64,000 bases of DNA, from contig NC_045141.1 of NCBI RefSeq assembly GCF_008831285.2, positions 10,402,106 through 10,466,105 on the forward strand. The letters run 5' to 3'. Below the pieces are notes generated by a model. It did no database searches, was not told the DNA's origin, and saw only the letters and a program-made list of their open reading frames with translations. A program made the translations under genes and the position numbers. This DNA is from Nymphaea colorata. Its lineage: Eukaryota > Streptophyta > Magnoliopsida > Nymphaeales > Nymphaeaceae. Below are positions 1 through 12,119 of this stretch, piece by piece; positions within the stretch are counted from its first letter, which is position 1, and each line of letters opens with the position of its first letter.

Positions 1-164
1 TAGACCAATTAAAATTGACGAGACATTCACCATATAATAGCAAGAGGAAGAAAGTCGTGTGCACCAGCAGCTTAAAGAAACAAATTGAAATATTCAATGT
101 GCCTTTATGTAATTTCTTCCAAATTGTAATTGGAAAGCAACCTTTAGCTTTTTTAGAGATAGAA

Positions 165-222
165 ATTGGGTATTATCATGATCTTGTATACCAAAAATCT
201 TGTAAGCGATAACCATTTTTTG

Positions 223-268
<46 letters not shown>

Positions 269-347
269 CTTAAAGGAATCAATAAAAACAAGTTCTCTCC
301 AGCTTTATCTTTCACCCTTCCTCTGTTTTCTTCTCTAAGTTTTCTCA
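165..347 (+). repeat. LTR-like tail (solo or truncated copia LTR)
   Basis: The stretch from about 280 to 347 (GGAATCAATA, A-run, AAGTTCTCTCCAGC, TTCTCTAAGTTTTCTCA) parallels the last 70 bp of the 3' LTR at 45620-45689. A (TA)n run sits where that LTR has its TATA element. No primer-binding site follows, so this is a solo or truncated LTR. The left edge is unclear. Confidence 0.55.
226..264. repeat. (TA)n microsatellite
   Basis: About 19 uninterrupted TA units inside the LTR-like segment. Confidence 0.95.
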
Positions 348-809
348 CAAAGCAACAAGATCTTGATGGGCAAGGGAACAATGAAATAAGGCAACTATGA
401 GAAAGGCAGCTGTAGATAAACTTTTCCAACGAAAAGTGAGGTAATGGAGACATCCCTGTGATTGTACCTAGGAACTTGTGAGGAGTATGACTCATTCTTG
501 GAAGTCTTGTAGTTTAGTCGCTTATGATGGCTGTGAAGGGTAAAACCTATAGATTGGACTTGAACCATGGCTTCCATGCACACTGTGAGAATTTGGAAGG
601 TCTCCGTTCATAAAAGGTTTCTTAAACATTGAGGAGAAAAGACCAAAAATTTACAAAAAGATGGTATCTAAAACTTGCTTAGATTCCTAACTTAGTCAGA
701 CTCTCATACGAGCCAAGATTGGAAGGTTGCGTTGGATTTACAGTGCAAATTTTGATTCCCATTCTACCATCTTTTCTGGGTATTTGGGATTTTCCTAAGA
801 AAACAATAA
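348..809. other. No recognisable feature
   Basis: Short chance ORFs only; nothing with family motifs. Confidence 0.6.
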
Positions 810-894
810 GATGGTGGTGGGACAACATATAATTTCTGATGGTGGTGGGAGAAACATATAATTTTGATGGTGGTGGGACAAACATATAATTTCT
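810..894. repeat. Three-copy 28-29 bp tandem repeat
   Basis: Units start at 810, 838 and 866, each beginning GATGGTGGTGGGA and continuing with ACATATAATTT. They differ by a few bases. Confidence 0.93.
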
Positions 895-1701
895 GAGCAG
901 CAGCATCTTTAAACGAATTCCCATTCCTACTGTTTGTTTTGGCTTTTAGATTCACATTCAGTCATGCCAGTGGAAACTTTATTTAAAGAAAACGGATCGA
1001 AAAGTCAGAATTTGAGACCCAAACCTTGAAATGTTCAAATTTTTTACTGTAAATTTCACGGAAAACATGAATTTCATTGCTCCAGACAATCAGAATCCTA
1101 ATTTTTGACCTCAGCTGTTATTTTGGTTATGAACACGACAGCTCTTTCAAACCTTAATTTAATGTTCAAACTTGGGTGAACTTGGGCCCAATTATATGGA
1201 GTAGCCCCATGAGATCGCCTCATAGTCAATCAAAAATATGTTAACCATAATATTAAGTGTTTTATGAAAGGAAAAAAAATCTAGCTCCCCCCTGATTGCA
1301 GAAGATAAAAAATCCCACAAAAATGAAAAAAGAACAATCAAGTCATGGGCTTGGTGCTGGGTGTGCAGGGCACCATTAATCTCTCCATCTGAATATCCGT
1401 GTAAGTTGTGGCCCCTTGTTTTGCATTACCTCTGTTCTAATTTTCTTTCCCCTGTTGTTATCCGAGCCAAGGACACCCTTTGGATCATGTCACCTATGCT
1501 ATGGAAAAGTGCAGCATGTCTTGAGTTTGACACGCAAGTTCGAGTTAGCCAGTATTTAACTGCTCATTTCTAGCATAGGCAGCATATCTTGGTGGCTAAA
1601 AATATGGAATTGAATAAAAATTCTTACCATTAAAAAGTCATGTTTTTTTCCTTTGCATCCTTGTATTGCCGAATGCATTGGAAGAAGCGGCATATATATG
1701 G
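895..1701. other. No recognisable feature
   Basis: AT-rich sequence; no gene or element boundary could be supported. Confidence 0.6.
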
Positions 1702-1779
1702 AAGAACCAGCACCAAAGGAATTACAACAGAACGACTACAAAGAAGCAGCACCAAAGGAATTGCAACAGAATGACTACC
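1702..1779. repeat. Two-copy 39-bp tandem repeat
   Basis: Units at 1702-1740 and 1741-1779 share GCACCAAAGGAATT and CAACAGAA.GACTAC with a handful of differences. Confidence 0.88.
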
Positions 1780-4300
1780 ACAAACAAAATAAGCTTCAAA
1801 CCAAACCATGCAATTGTTGCGACCTGGAACCAAAATTTTCAACAAATTAGCCAATATAAATAAATGAACATATTATGAATGAACAAATTGTACATATATC
1901 ATAAATTCTTCGTACAGGTTAAGTTGATCTTTTACATACAAGAACTTGCAAGAAAGATGAAGAAGTCTTCCAAAATAAAGGCACTGCTTTCTGTCAATAA
2001 ATATGAACCTTACGGCCTTGTAGATAATAATAAGAATCATAGTCGGGTACTAAGCTGAGCAGTACTACTTCGTGGCTACCCTTTAAATGCATTTTGAAAT
2101 ATTTTGATGCCCACTCCGAAGAAGTGCCACGCCAACCCAGACTTTCACTTGGAGTGACCAAATGCATTTCAAAAATATTTTTGTATACCCACTCAAACGT
2201 GCTCTTGTTCACAATTACAAGATTGGTTTGATTCAATAAGAAAGAAGATGAAATGGTTGTAAAAGATACTTTCAAACTTTTTATTTACTTCATCAAATTG
2301 AATACAAGAGAACAAGAACATAGGTCAGATGATTTTCTTTTTAAACAATTTGAGAAGTTTTTTGCTACCTGAAAGTTTAAGTATCCTTTATAATTATTTC
2401 TTTTCAATAACAAACTGCACTCTGTTGCTCCAAAGAAGAAAATAAAGAAAAAAAAAGCAGTAAAACGATGAAAAAAAAAATAAGTGATCATGGAGCGAGC
2501 TTTTTATATTAAACGAGCTTTTTATATTAAAAAGTTAATTCCTCCATTCATGCTTCCCCTCTTTCCTAGAAGCACCCCAACTTACAATTTTCAGAATTCT
2601 ATTTAAAAAAAATAAATTCATAAAAAAATCTAATACTGCTGTTTTGGCAACGTCAAAATCAAGTGTGAATGTCATGTTTCGCAGCAGATCTTTAATTCAA
2701 TGTACCAAAAGTTTGGATGGGATAGCACAATATCCATTTACATTGTGGCCAATGGATGGCTGGTCATAACCCCCTTAAAACATGCCTTAAGCTAATACAA
2801 ACTAATGTATGTATAATTTGTCCTCATTAAGCATCTATTAGTCATTTTTATCAAGTTAAAACAAGCTTAAGTTAGTAACAACTTAGAGCTATTGGAAACA
2901 TATATTTTTTTTAAGTAGTGGTGCAAACATTAATTGTGTTTTATGACAATGTGAAAATGGTTTTTCATGTCACTAGTTATTCTCCAGTCTTCTGAAATTT
3001 CTTTTTATTTTATTATGTTTTGTTTTTCTACCGAAGACGACGTTCCAATTCCAGTGACCTTTGAGCTCAGCTGCCAATAATATACATTCTAGGGGTGGAC
3101 AAAACATCTCATAATAAATTTTGACTCAAGTTCTGATGATGATTTATCTCTTCAGAGAACCTGGACACGCTTTTCTCATGTCTTTTTTGTCTTAACACTG
3201 TTTGAAAACCCAGCCTCATTTTCCACTGGACAATTCATTCAAGACAAGTTATCCAGTGAAACTCATTTGGGACAGTTTCCACCTACAATGTCATTATGTA
3301 ATGACTCATGGCCGGAGCCTAACTAGAATTTAGCAATATTGAAGTCTATTTGAGTAAAAAATTCTGTAGCTCTATTATGTAGGCTAAATTCCAGTTTTTT
3401 TTTCTATGTTGCAACGTAAATTGAATGGACTTCCATTGGATTAGAAATTACTCGTGCTTAAAATCAGATATATCCCAATTAATATAATTACAAACAGTGG
3501 TATAAATTTTTTCAAAGGGCAAAACTAGCATAGCATAAATGGTCGGGCTTGAGGCATATGGAGATGCATGTCTCTAGTCAATTCCCAAGTGGTGGAGTAT
3601 GGTATATAAGTTGAAGGGAGCAGTGGTACTACTAATGTACGTATCTGAAAGCCCTATAGACTTGGGGAACGAGGGGTCTTAATGCTTCTTCTGTTTTGAG
3701 TGGTGAGTTATTGACTTTGAAAGGGTAACAATAACTCGTTCAAGTTTAAATAAAGTAACTGCATGTATTACATAAAATGCTGTTAACAAAGAAATTTAAA
3801 CTTGTGCTTTTAGTGCACTAAAGTTAGATGGATTAGAGTTCCATAAGTTTTTGGTTTCAGGTTCGCTTCGAATTTGAACTCAGAATCGATGACAGATTTG
3901 AATCCAAATCACTAATTAGTTATGATTTAAGTATCGTATGTGACAGGATTTGGAGACTACCCGATATCCGACTCGAATCGGCATCCCATAGGAGGCATTT
4001 ATTTGGCCGTGGATCTGAGATCCCCTCGGATCTCAAATCTTTTTTCTATATGACCACTGTTCAAACAAACAGTGGATTCCACGTGAGTGAAAAATATGGA
4101 TCTTAAATCCAGGTTTCTCCCTAAAAACTTAGTTTTGAGGTCGGACGGAAGGAGGTCTCAAATCAAATCTACTGTTTTCACGGAAAGAGATTGGGTCCTC
4201 TTCGAATATCTCGACCCAAAAAATGGACTGGACTCGGACGTGGATCCGATCACTGGTGAGATCATCCAGTACCAATGATTGGATCATCCATGGTTTAACC
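1780..4300. other. Intergenic, AT-rich, nothing assignable
   Basis: No gene seen. 3840-3985 has degenerate GAATTTGAA/GAATC words like those of the small-element family at 55.2 kb, but too weak to bound. Confidence 0.55.
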
Positions 4301-4349
4301 TTCAAATCGGGTTCTGTGTAGGAAAAAGAAGGATAAAGTTCCACTTGGA

Positions 4350-5454
4350 CCGCTTCGTCGAGTGGTAGCCATGCCAGCTTAACACATTGGATAATGGGCC
4401 CACCTCAACTTGGGAGATCTACAAATTCCTCGTTCGTCATGGCGCATGGCTGGTCTTGGTGGACAGAGGAAAAAATCCAAAGAAAAGGAAGAAGGGAGGA
4501 TACATGAAAATGTTGCTTTGTTAGTGCCATATGAGTGCCATGAACCGATTTGGGCTGATTCTCGTAAAACTAACATCGATCATCTGATCTTCTGTATTCC
4601 GGCAGCAACCCCTATCGCCGGAATTTCTCAGGCTCGACTGAATTTCTCTGCTGCGGATGTCAGTGAGAGCCCATTGCAGATCCTCACGAATCATCTCCAG
4701 AAATCTCCTCTCGGCAGCTCCTGTTCTCAGCCTACAGGTTCAGCTCGACAGCAGGTTCTCTCAACCCTTCACTGAGTCACAAACTCAGGCAGTCATATTT
4801 CCTTCTATTCAAAGGCCATGGTTTCTTCTCTGATTTAAGATGGCAAAAGAGCTTCTCCAACGGAGAAAAGAGAGAGGAAACAGAATTTGGGGCTGTCGGA
4901 CTAATGAGGTGGTTTTCATTGTTTCTCTGTATGGGTGCGCTTTGAACTATTTCTCTGTTTTCTCTGAGGAGAGCTTGACGGTAATATTCTGAGATCCCTG
5001 GATTTTCTGCCCCTTGAACATGAGCATCAAAGCAGAAATTCGCGAAGCCTGCTCTTTTGCGTCGAACGAACACCACCGAGTTGGGATTTATCAAAGATCT
5101 TCATTCACTCCTCTCTATTTCGCTCTCGGCCTGCAACTATGGCTTCTCTATTTTCTGAAGGTTAGTTTTTTTCTCTTTCTCGGTTCAAGAGATTTGAGTT
5201 TCGGAAGTCATGGAGTCAATACTTGGAGCAGAAAAGGAGAAGGAAGACGTCTGCTGCTGCCAAGGGAGACCTGCTGCTTGGCCTGCTTGCCGAAGGAAAG
5301 GCGGAAGTGAACCCTCATCCCCTCGTATATCTCTGCCTCCTCTCCCTCCATGGTCATGTCTCCGGATCGATCTTTGCACGACGACAGGAAGAGACGCAAG
5401 TGATCGTTTTTTGCAGAAGCCCAGCTGACCATTGTCTTGCCTCTCTAAGAACAA
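4350..5454 (+). other. Possible leader of the truncated copia at 5.5 kb
   Basis: GC-richer than its flanks and ends at the conserved AGAAGGAACT context before a gag ATG, as the leader of the 40 kb element does. It does not match that leader and I recognise no gene in it, on either strand. Assignment as retrotransposon leader is inference. Confidence 0.35.
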
Positions 5455-6187
5455 TAAGAAGGAACTATGGCAGACCAAGAAACAAATAATGGTGACATCA
5501 GTAATTCAGAAAATTCTCAGGTGATGACTGATTCCATCTTTTTACATCATTCTGATAATCCCGAAAGGTGTTGGTATCTCAAGCAATTAACGGTGACAAT
5601 TTTGCCATTTGGAGTAAGCCATGATAATGGCATTGTCAGCAAAAATAAATTAGGGTTGGTAGATGGATTTATCAAAGAGCCAAAAGAAGGAGATAAGAAT
5701 CGTGCCTCATGGGTTAGATGCAATAATATGATTCTTTCATGGATTTTAAATTCTATTAGCAAAGAAATTGCTGCTAGTATTGCTTATGCTACTTCTGCTG
5801 AAGATGTATGGAAAGATTTAAAAAACAGGTTTACTCAGAGTTTAGCACCAAGGATATATCAACTGCAGTTCTATATGTCGACTTCAACAAGAGACTCTAT
5901 CAGTTACTATGTACTACACAAACACTAAGGCGTCATGGGATGAACTTAACTCTTATTCTCCCATACCGTCTTGTGCATCTGGTGCTATGAGAATTTACTC
6001 AGATCATATTCAAAGAGAAAGAGTAATCCAATTCTTGATGGGGCTAAATGACTCATAGGGAGCAATTGTGGTCAAATCTTACTACTTGATCCCTTGCCCA
6101 ACAGTAACAAAGTTTATGCTTTAGTTCTACGGGAAGAAAAACAATGTGAAGCAAGATTCACGTTGTCACATTCCTCGTCACTAGTTC
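5455..6187 (+). pseudogene. Truncated copia gag, close relative of the 40 kb element
   Basis: The ATG at 5467 opens MADQETNNGD and the frame then follows the same gag as 41091 onward (LGLVDGFIKEP, WVRCNNMILSWILNSI, APRIYQLQ). It keeps the frame where the 40 kb copy has its first frameshift, but loses two bases near 5866 and so runs out of frame to a stop at 5926. The DNA match continues through LTLILPYR..., the AGAATTTACTCAGA block and a TAG in DS*G near 6056, and ends abruptly at about 6187. No LTR, zinc knuckle or pol follows. Confidence 0.88.
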
Positions 6188-7884
6188 AGCCTCCACTGGA
6201 ACCTGGCCGAGGACATCCCTGCAGCCACAGGATCTTCATTGCCGCCGACTTCATTGTCATCGACATCAGTGCTATATAAGACGAAAATGTGCTGGTCTTG
6301 AGAGGAGATGGGCCCATGCCGTCACGGTGCCAGGTGCTCTATCTTCCCTCTTTCTTATGTGTGGTACACTCGACAGACCGGTCGTGCTTGGCTGGCAAGA
6401 CAACAGAATTCCCTGCAGGGATTTGGTTCACCGAGTGCTCTTGGGATGTTAGGAGGAGAGTCCACTATAGTTGAACTGGCAAGCTTCACATGATTATAGA
6501 AATCGTAAGCTCGTCCAAATGGGACCCAAGAAGCCATGGTTATACTCTGAAAAGAAATAACCGGTGACATGTCGTTGACCATTTAACCTTCCAAGTCTGA
6601 AAACCGTATTCACTAGAACCTGCAGGTACCTTAGTTAGTACACGTGCTTTGATGTTTGCCGGTGGAAACATAAAAAATGAGCCAACAATAGCTGGGGCCA
6701 GCTAATATTCGTCAATCCCAGGTCAAACTGTAGACTATGAACATAACCTATACAACTTGCTAGCAGTTCCATTCACATGATGAGGTGAGATTTGATCTGG
6801 CAAGCTGTTACCTCTTTTTACAACCCGTTAGTGTAAATGAGCTCTTTGAACTTTAGCTTCCACAAGTTATTTTTAGTTTATCAACTTGTGCTTTTAATTA
6901 GTTTACACAAGAAGAAAATGTAGTCTCCCTTAAACACAAAAAGTGAATATAGTCTGACTCAACAGTTGGAAATTAGTGGACAATGTGTCATAACAGCAAA
7001 ATAAGTGACGCAGAATTTGAAGTTATAAGTTATAAGCACAAGCAGAGTGATGGGATCAATTAGCACGTCAGCTGTGCAGCTTCTTTGCTGATCATTTGTT
7101 TGACGAGTTATGTGTGATTCTATGTCAGCAGTAACACATTATTACTGCCTTACTAATCTGCCTTAAAAATTCCTATAACAAGTGTTCCATGGATCTGGTT
7201 CATTTTTTAAGTAGATTCATAGTAGAATAAAAATGGGCCTATATTTGAAAGGATCTGCTTGTGTTCCACTAATTCATTTATTGGACTGTCAATGTGTCCT
7301 TGGTAACAACGGAATCAGTTCAAGCCAGGGTCTGGTAGCTTCAACTACCAGGCCAGCTTGGTTGGACCCATTTCTCTGCTGCTCTTTATTAAGGTTTGAT
7401 GTGGAACTAATGGATTTCTTCCTTATATAGCCTCTCATCCAAATTTGGATACAACTTTTCTTAATTCGTATCCCAACTCGAATCAGAGTATATAAGTATC
7501 CGTACTGTCAAGAATATATTTTATATGAATCGGATCCATGGTCATTCGTATCCAAACTGGAATCGTATTCTAATATTTTACATTTTCATTTTCTGTATTT
7601 GGGTGGTGGCCTTTTGGTTTTGCGATAAAAGTTATTCTTAGAGGATTCAAAAGCACCACAACCATGCCCAAGAGATGGGGATGGCATCATTGTTATGAAA
7701 CAAGAAAGTTTTTCTGACAAGTCATTGGGAAAAGAAATGAGCCGGGAGCAAAAATAACTAAACAACCCTATTCATTTTAGAAAAATGAAAAAGAAGTTGT
7801 TTATTTTTGTCATTTTTCAAAAGAAGAAGCTGTCATATCCTTTTAAGCCTGGCGACTACCTCCTTCATGTCTACTCTTACATTG
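6188..7884. other. Intergenic, no gene recognised
   Basis: 6188-6330 is moderately GC-rich and unidentified. 7440-7600 carries degenerate TCGTATCC/GAATC words akin to the small-element family seen at 7885, 50.96 and 55.25 kb. Confidence 0.5.
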
Positions 7885-8085
7885 GAGAGATATCATCTCT
7901 GAATTTGAATTCAAGATCTGGTTTCACAATCCGAATACGAATTTTGAACTGTATCTAGAAGATTTTCAAACGGTAGCATTGGATATGAGTAATTACTTAA
8001 ACAAAATCTGATCTGAATCCGTATCCGATCCGATACTTATATATATCAGAATTTGAATCCGAATCCTGTCAGATGTTATTTCTTA
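7885..8085 (+). mobile_element. Fragment of a TAGGGATGTCAATA-type MITE
   Basis: The interior (TTTGAACTGTATCTAGAAGA, TTTTCAAACGGTAG.ATTGGAT, ATTACTTAAACAAAATC) follows the same order as 55435-55560 in the more complete copy. The ends are not preserved. Confidence 0.5.
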
Positions 8086-8592
8086 ATTCCGAAGACAATC
8101 TATTCCATAATCAGAGATTAATTTTTTTCCCATATCTGTTTTTTTTTTTTTTTGGAACGGTTCAATTGGACATGTGATCAAGATGGAAAATGACATTTAA
8201 AGTCTATCCATCTTACCAAGTGAATGACGAGGCAGTTCCAATTCTTTGCTTACGTTACATGGAAAGGCACTATCTAGATAAAGGCAGAAAGAGAGAGAGA
8301 ACATATAATTAAGTGACAAATTGTCAATGATTTTGCAACATTGCCAAAAACAATAAAGGAATACAGACAATCATATGCCAAAAGAAAAAGAAAAATGGGG
8401 CATCTTTGAAATTAGAAAAAGAACTGTCTTTTTGAGCCTTTTCACTTTTTTCAATTTTTATCTGTAAAACAAATTTCTTTTTTCTATTTAAACAGAAACA
8501 TATTTGTCATTAATCATACTGACACACAAAATTTTGGTGCACTAAAATACCATGTTTGCTGCAATGTGTTATTGCTTACAAGTATGAACTTG

Positions 8593-8692
8593 NNNNNNNN
8601 NNNNNNNNNNNNNNNNNNNNNNNNNNNNNNNNNNNNNNNNNNNNNNNNNNNNNNNNNNNNNNNNNNNNNNNNNNNNNNNNNNNNNNNNNNNN
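8593..8692. other. Assembly gap (100 n)
   Basis: Exactly 100 unspecified bases, the conventional placeholder for a gap of unknown size. Sequence linkage across it is inferred by the assembler. Confidence 0.99.
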
Positions 8693-9699
8693 TTTATAAT
8701 TAACAATGGGCATTTTAATCATGAGCATGCTGGCACAAAACAAAAAATTGTGCTCCAGCGTGCACATATAACCAGCTCCGACACCAGTAGTTGTAGAAAT
8801 TAGAGCAAAAAATAGAAGGGAAAGCTTCCGCTTTGAATGCTTTCTGATAAGTGTCTCAAGGATCAGCATTAGTTGGGTCAGGTGATGCTGCTTTTCCCTC
8901 CCAGAAATTTATCATTATCAAATTTAGTTTTTTTTTTTTTGACAAAAAAAGTTACAAACAATCGGAAGGACGAATCCCACCCAACCCCTTATCCTCATGG
9001 TGCTTTAACTTGCATATTGGTGGTCCCCTTATATAGTACAGAAGGTTGATGCTATTGGACTTTGAAACAAGAACTCGCCTACCCGCCCCTGCCCCAACCG
9101 TTGCACCAACTAACAATATAATAAAATGAAACTAAAAAAAATTCCTAAATCAAGTCCTGAACGTGGTGCCAGATATATGCTTGGCCCATGGTCACTCTAG
9201 CCAATAATATTTTATTTGAAGTACTTTTCCATTAAGAAAGACAAAGAAAGCGAATTTCATGCAATGCACTGCTTTGTTAGTCAATTATATATTGTGGCGC
9301 ACACCGATATCTAGAAAGCCGATTTTTCTCCTTTCATTTTCGTCATAACTAACAGTTAAGGTGTCCACTTTTGTGTGGTTCCACCTACCTTCTTCTTCTT
9401 CTTCACATGCCTCGTATCTTCTTGTTCGTCTTAAAATCCCAACTAAGGAATCAAGAAGAAATCAGTAGTGGCCTCCCTTATGTTTTTTTCCAGACAGTGA
9501 TTTTTTTTAAGAAAAATATTTGTTTTAGTTGTATCTCAGCATTACCCTTTTTTTTTGCTTTAAAACACTAAAAAAATCCAAATACCAATAACTTTAAAAA
9601 TACGCTACGGTTATAAGCAGCATGACATAGTTGTCTGAGCTGATAAGACTGTGTAAGTCCAATTGACATGTAATACTGCTCCCACCCAGGTTACGAGAC
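8693..9699. other. Intergenic, no gene recognised
   Basis: AT-rich with long T-runs; nothing supportable. Confidence 0.55.
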
Positions 9700-10342
9700 C
9701 CTAGGGGTAGGGGTGGGAATCGGGCCGGGCCAGGTCAGCCCGGCCCAGTAATACCCAGCCAGGGTCGGCCTGTTGGGCCCAAAACCCGGGCCCGGCCCGA
9801 TGCCACTAGAGCGCCCCGATTCCAGGCGGACCATGGGAGAGGCGGAGGGGGGGGGAGGGGGAAGAAGGAGAGGCGGAGGAGGAGGAAGAAGGAGAGGCAG
9901 AGGGGGGGGGAGGAGGAAGAAGGAGAGGTGGAGGAGGAAGAAGGAGAGGCGGAGGAGGTGGAGAAAGAAGGAGAGGCGGAGGGGGAGAAGGGGGAAGAAG
10001 GAGAGGCGGAGGAGGTGGAGGAAGAAGGAGAGGTGGAGGGGGAAGGGTGAAGAAGGAGAGGCGGAGGAGGTGGAGGAAGAAGGAGAGGCGGAGGGGGGAA
10101 GGGGGAAGAAGGAGAGGCAGAGGAGGTGGAGGTGGAGGGGGGGGTGGGAGGGGGAAGAAGGAGAGGCGGAGGGGGGAAGGGGAAGAAGAAGAGGTGGAGG
10201 AGGGTGGAGGATGAAAAGGATGAGGAGGATGGGGGACAGGAGGAGGATGAAAACGGGCCGGGCAGGGCAGACCCGGGCCCGACCAGGTGGGGTACGGGGT
10301 ACCTGGTGGCGGCCCGGCCGGGTGCCCAGGCCTACCTAGGGG
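9700..10342. mobile_element. hAT-like MITE with 8-bp TSD, filled by a purine-rich minisatellite
   Basis: The element is 9708-10334 with the 8-bp target duplication CCTAGGGG at 9700-9707 and 10335-10342. Its ends are inverted and similar: the left reads TAGGGGTGGGAATCGGGCC, and the right, on the other strand, reads TAGGCCTGGGCACCCGGCC. Both flanks are GGCCCGGCC-rich. Between them lies a GA-rich tandem array. An 8-bp TSD with TAGGG-type ends fits the hAT superfamily. The 188-codon Arg/Gly/Lys/Glu-rich ORF across it is a by-product of the repeat and has no domain. Confidence 0.82.
9836..10250. repeat. GA/GGCGG-rich minisatellite inside the MITE
   Basis: The core word GAAGAAGGAGAGGCGGAGG recurs more than ten times. 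Higher-order units beginning GTGGAG start at 9958, 10015, 10070 and 10126 (periods 57, 55, 56). The strand is almost all purine apart from one C per unit, so G-quadruplex or triplex structure is plausible. Confidence 0.9.
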
Positions 10343-10725
10343 TAAGAGAAAAGGATAAGGGCTTTGGCCTCTCTGAGGTGTTTGTAAAAAATAAAGCAGA
10401 AAAGACAGTTATGAAATGAATTTAATCCAAAGCATCCACCAATAAAAAAAAATAACAAGACCACCAATTTCATCGCATCAAACATTATTAGTTGGACATT
10501 TTTAGGTTTACTTTTCTTTTAAGAGTTATTCTCATTTTCTAGGTGTTATCACCTCAATTTTTTCAAAAGACTGCATTCCATTTTATCACAACTATCATTG
10601 AAGAAGGCTTCTCTTGTGCTTCAATCCCGTTAAGAAGACACTCTTTTAAAGGTAGATCACTCTTTTAAGACTACTAATAGGATGATCAATAGGTATTTTA
10701 TCAATGGAATGAGGATTTGAAAGAT

Positions 10726-10930
10726 GTCAAAACCAGGGGCGAAGCGAGGATTTTTTTTTCAATGGCAGGCCAAATGGTCCAACAAACTTATCCGGGTAGG
10801 GGCAAACTAAACCCGAATCCAAAAAATACATACGCAACTAAAAATTTTCAATCTTTTTTTTTCAATTAGCTGGGGTGGGGCCACGGCCTAAGCAGCCCCC
10901 CCCCCCCCTCTCTCCACCCTTGGTCAAAAC
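10726..10930. mobile_element. 189-bp hAT-like MITE with perfect 8-bp TSD
   Basis: The element is 10734-10922 and GTCAAAAC is duplicated exactly at 10726-10733 and 10923-10930. Ends are imperfect inverted repeats (CAGGGGCGAAGCGAGG on the left; CAAGGGTGGAGAGAGGGGG on the right, other strand). An inverted relative with its own TSD is at 27832-28026. Confidence 0.85.
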
Positions 10931-11799
10931 TAATCGTAGCGATAATACTAAAATGCATTTAACATCTATCTATGCATAGTGTTTTTCCTGAGTTGGACAA
11001 TCCCCAACCTCAAAAATCAATATAAAAGAAAAAAAATCCCACCACAAGCTCTCATCCTCATCGTTCATCCATCTATCAATAGAAAAATCAACTAGCCATA
11101 CATGCACATTATCTACTCATTGAGATGTAAAAAAGGCATACGTTCAATGGAAGGTAAAAAAGAAAAAAAAAAAAACATATCATGCCTATTTGAGTTGTTC
11201 AAATAAACAAGACTTGGCTTCACATTGCTCATGCTTCTGGTGCATTCAAGAGTGGCTTTTGGCTCTAAATAAGAAATTTCAAGAGCTCTCTTAAATGGCC
11301 ATGGGGAGATGATAAAGGAAGAGCAAGAGAAAATGAGATTACATGCCTCAAGATGGTACAGTTCAAGAAGAGATGAGTCCTTTACTTTAAGAAACAATGA
11401 GCTTCCAAAATGAGAACTCTAACTTGTTCAAGAAGCTTTCCAAGGATGTCCCAGGTGCTCCCCTTTCCATTGGTTGAAGATGAAGGTTGGAAAAGAAGGA
11501 GAACCCAAAGGTTTAATATAAGGAGTGTTGAAAGAGCAAGAGAAGAATAGATGAAGGAAGAGCGATTCCAAGCTCTTAGTTAGAGGGCTCAAGGAGTTCC
11601 TCAAAGGTTAGCTTATACCCAAGGATCAAGATGTGGGGGTATGTATAAAAAGAAATAAAGCCAAAATTCAACGTTTGAAAGAGTTTTAATTTTTCAAGAT
11701 TTCTCATGAATTTTTCATTTTTTGAATTATTTTTATTTTTATTTTGTTTTATATGTTTTGACTTGTGGAAATTAGCCCTTGGCCCAGCAAACACCCTTT
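10931..11799. other. Intergenic, no gene recognised
   Basis: No motif-bearing ORF seen. Confidence 0.5.
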
Positions 11800-11809
11800 G
11801 GAGGACATT

Positions 11810-11985
11810 GACAAGTGCTTGATGGGGCCGTGCACTCTCAACCATAGCACTCGATAGCACCGTGCACCCTAGGCCAGAGTGCACCGCAGGCCCTGCACCC
11901 TATGCCAGAGCACTTAGTAGTGCACCAAGTGCTCTAGGCAGTGCACCAAGCGCTGCCAAAACATGGCGCAAGGGGGGAAATTGAG
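11810..11985. repeat. Degenerate GCACC/AGTGC short-repeat tract
   Basis: Words such as GTGCACC, CCAGAGTGCACC and GTGCACCAAG.GCT recur irregularly about every 20-30 bases. No boundaries or coding potential. Confidence 0.6.
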
Positions 11986-12119
11986 GGTGCCCTTTGCCCC
12001 CTGCTATCCCAGGTAGGTCCCATCCAAAAAAAAAAAAAAAATGTGTTTAACAACAAAAATATGTAATTCTTTTAAGAGGTAAAATATTCCTTTTATAAAG
12101 CGGATCTAGCTTCATTTTT

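Noticed and set aside
4410-4775. 121-codon plus-strand ORF
   Set aside because: No motif; lies in sequence that may be a retrotransposon leader.
9773-10339. 188-codon Arg/Gly/Lys/Glu-rich ORF
   Set aside because: It is the translation of a GA-rich minisatellite; frame and composition follow the repeat and no domain is present.
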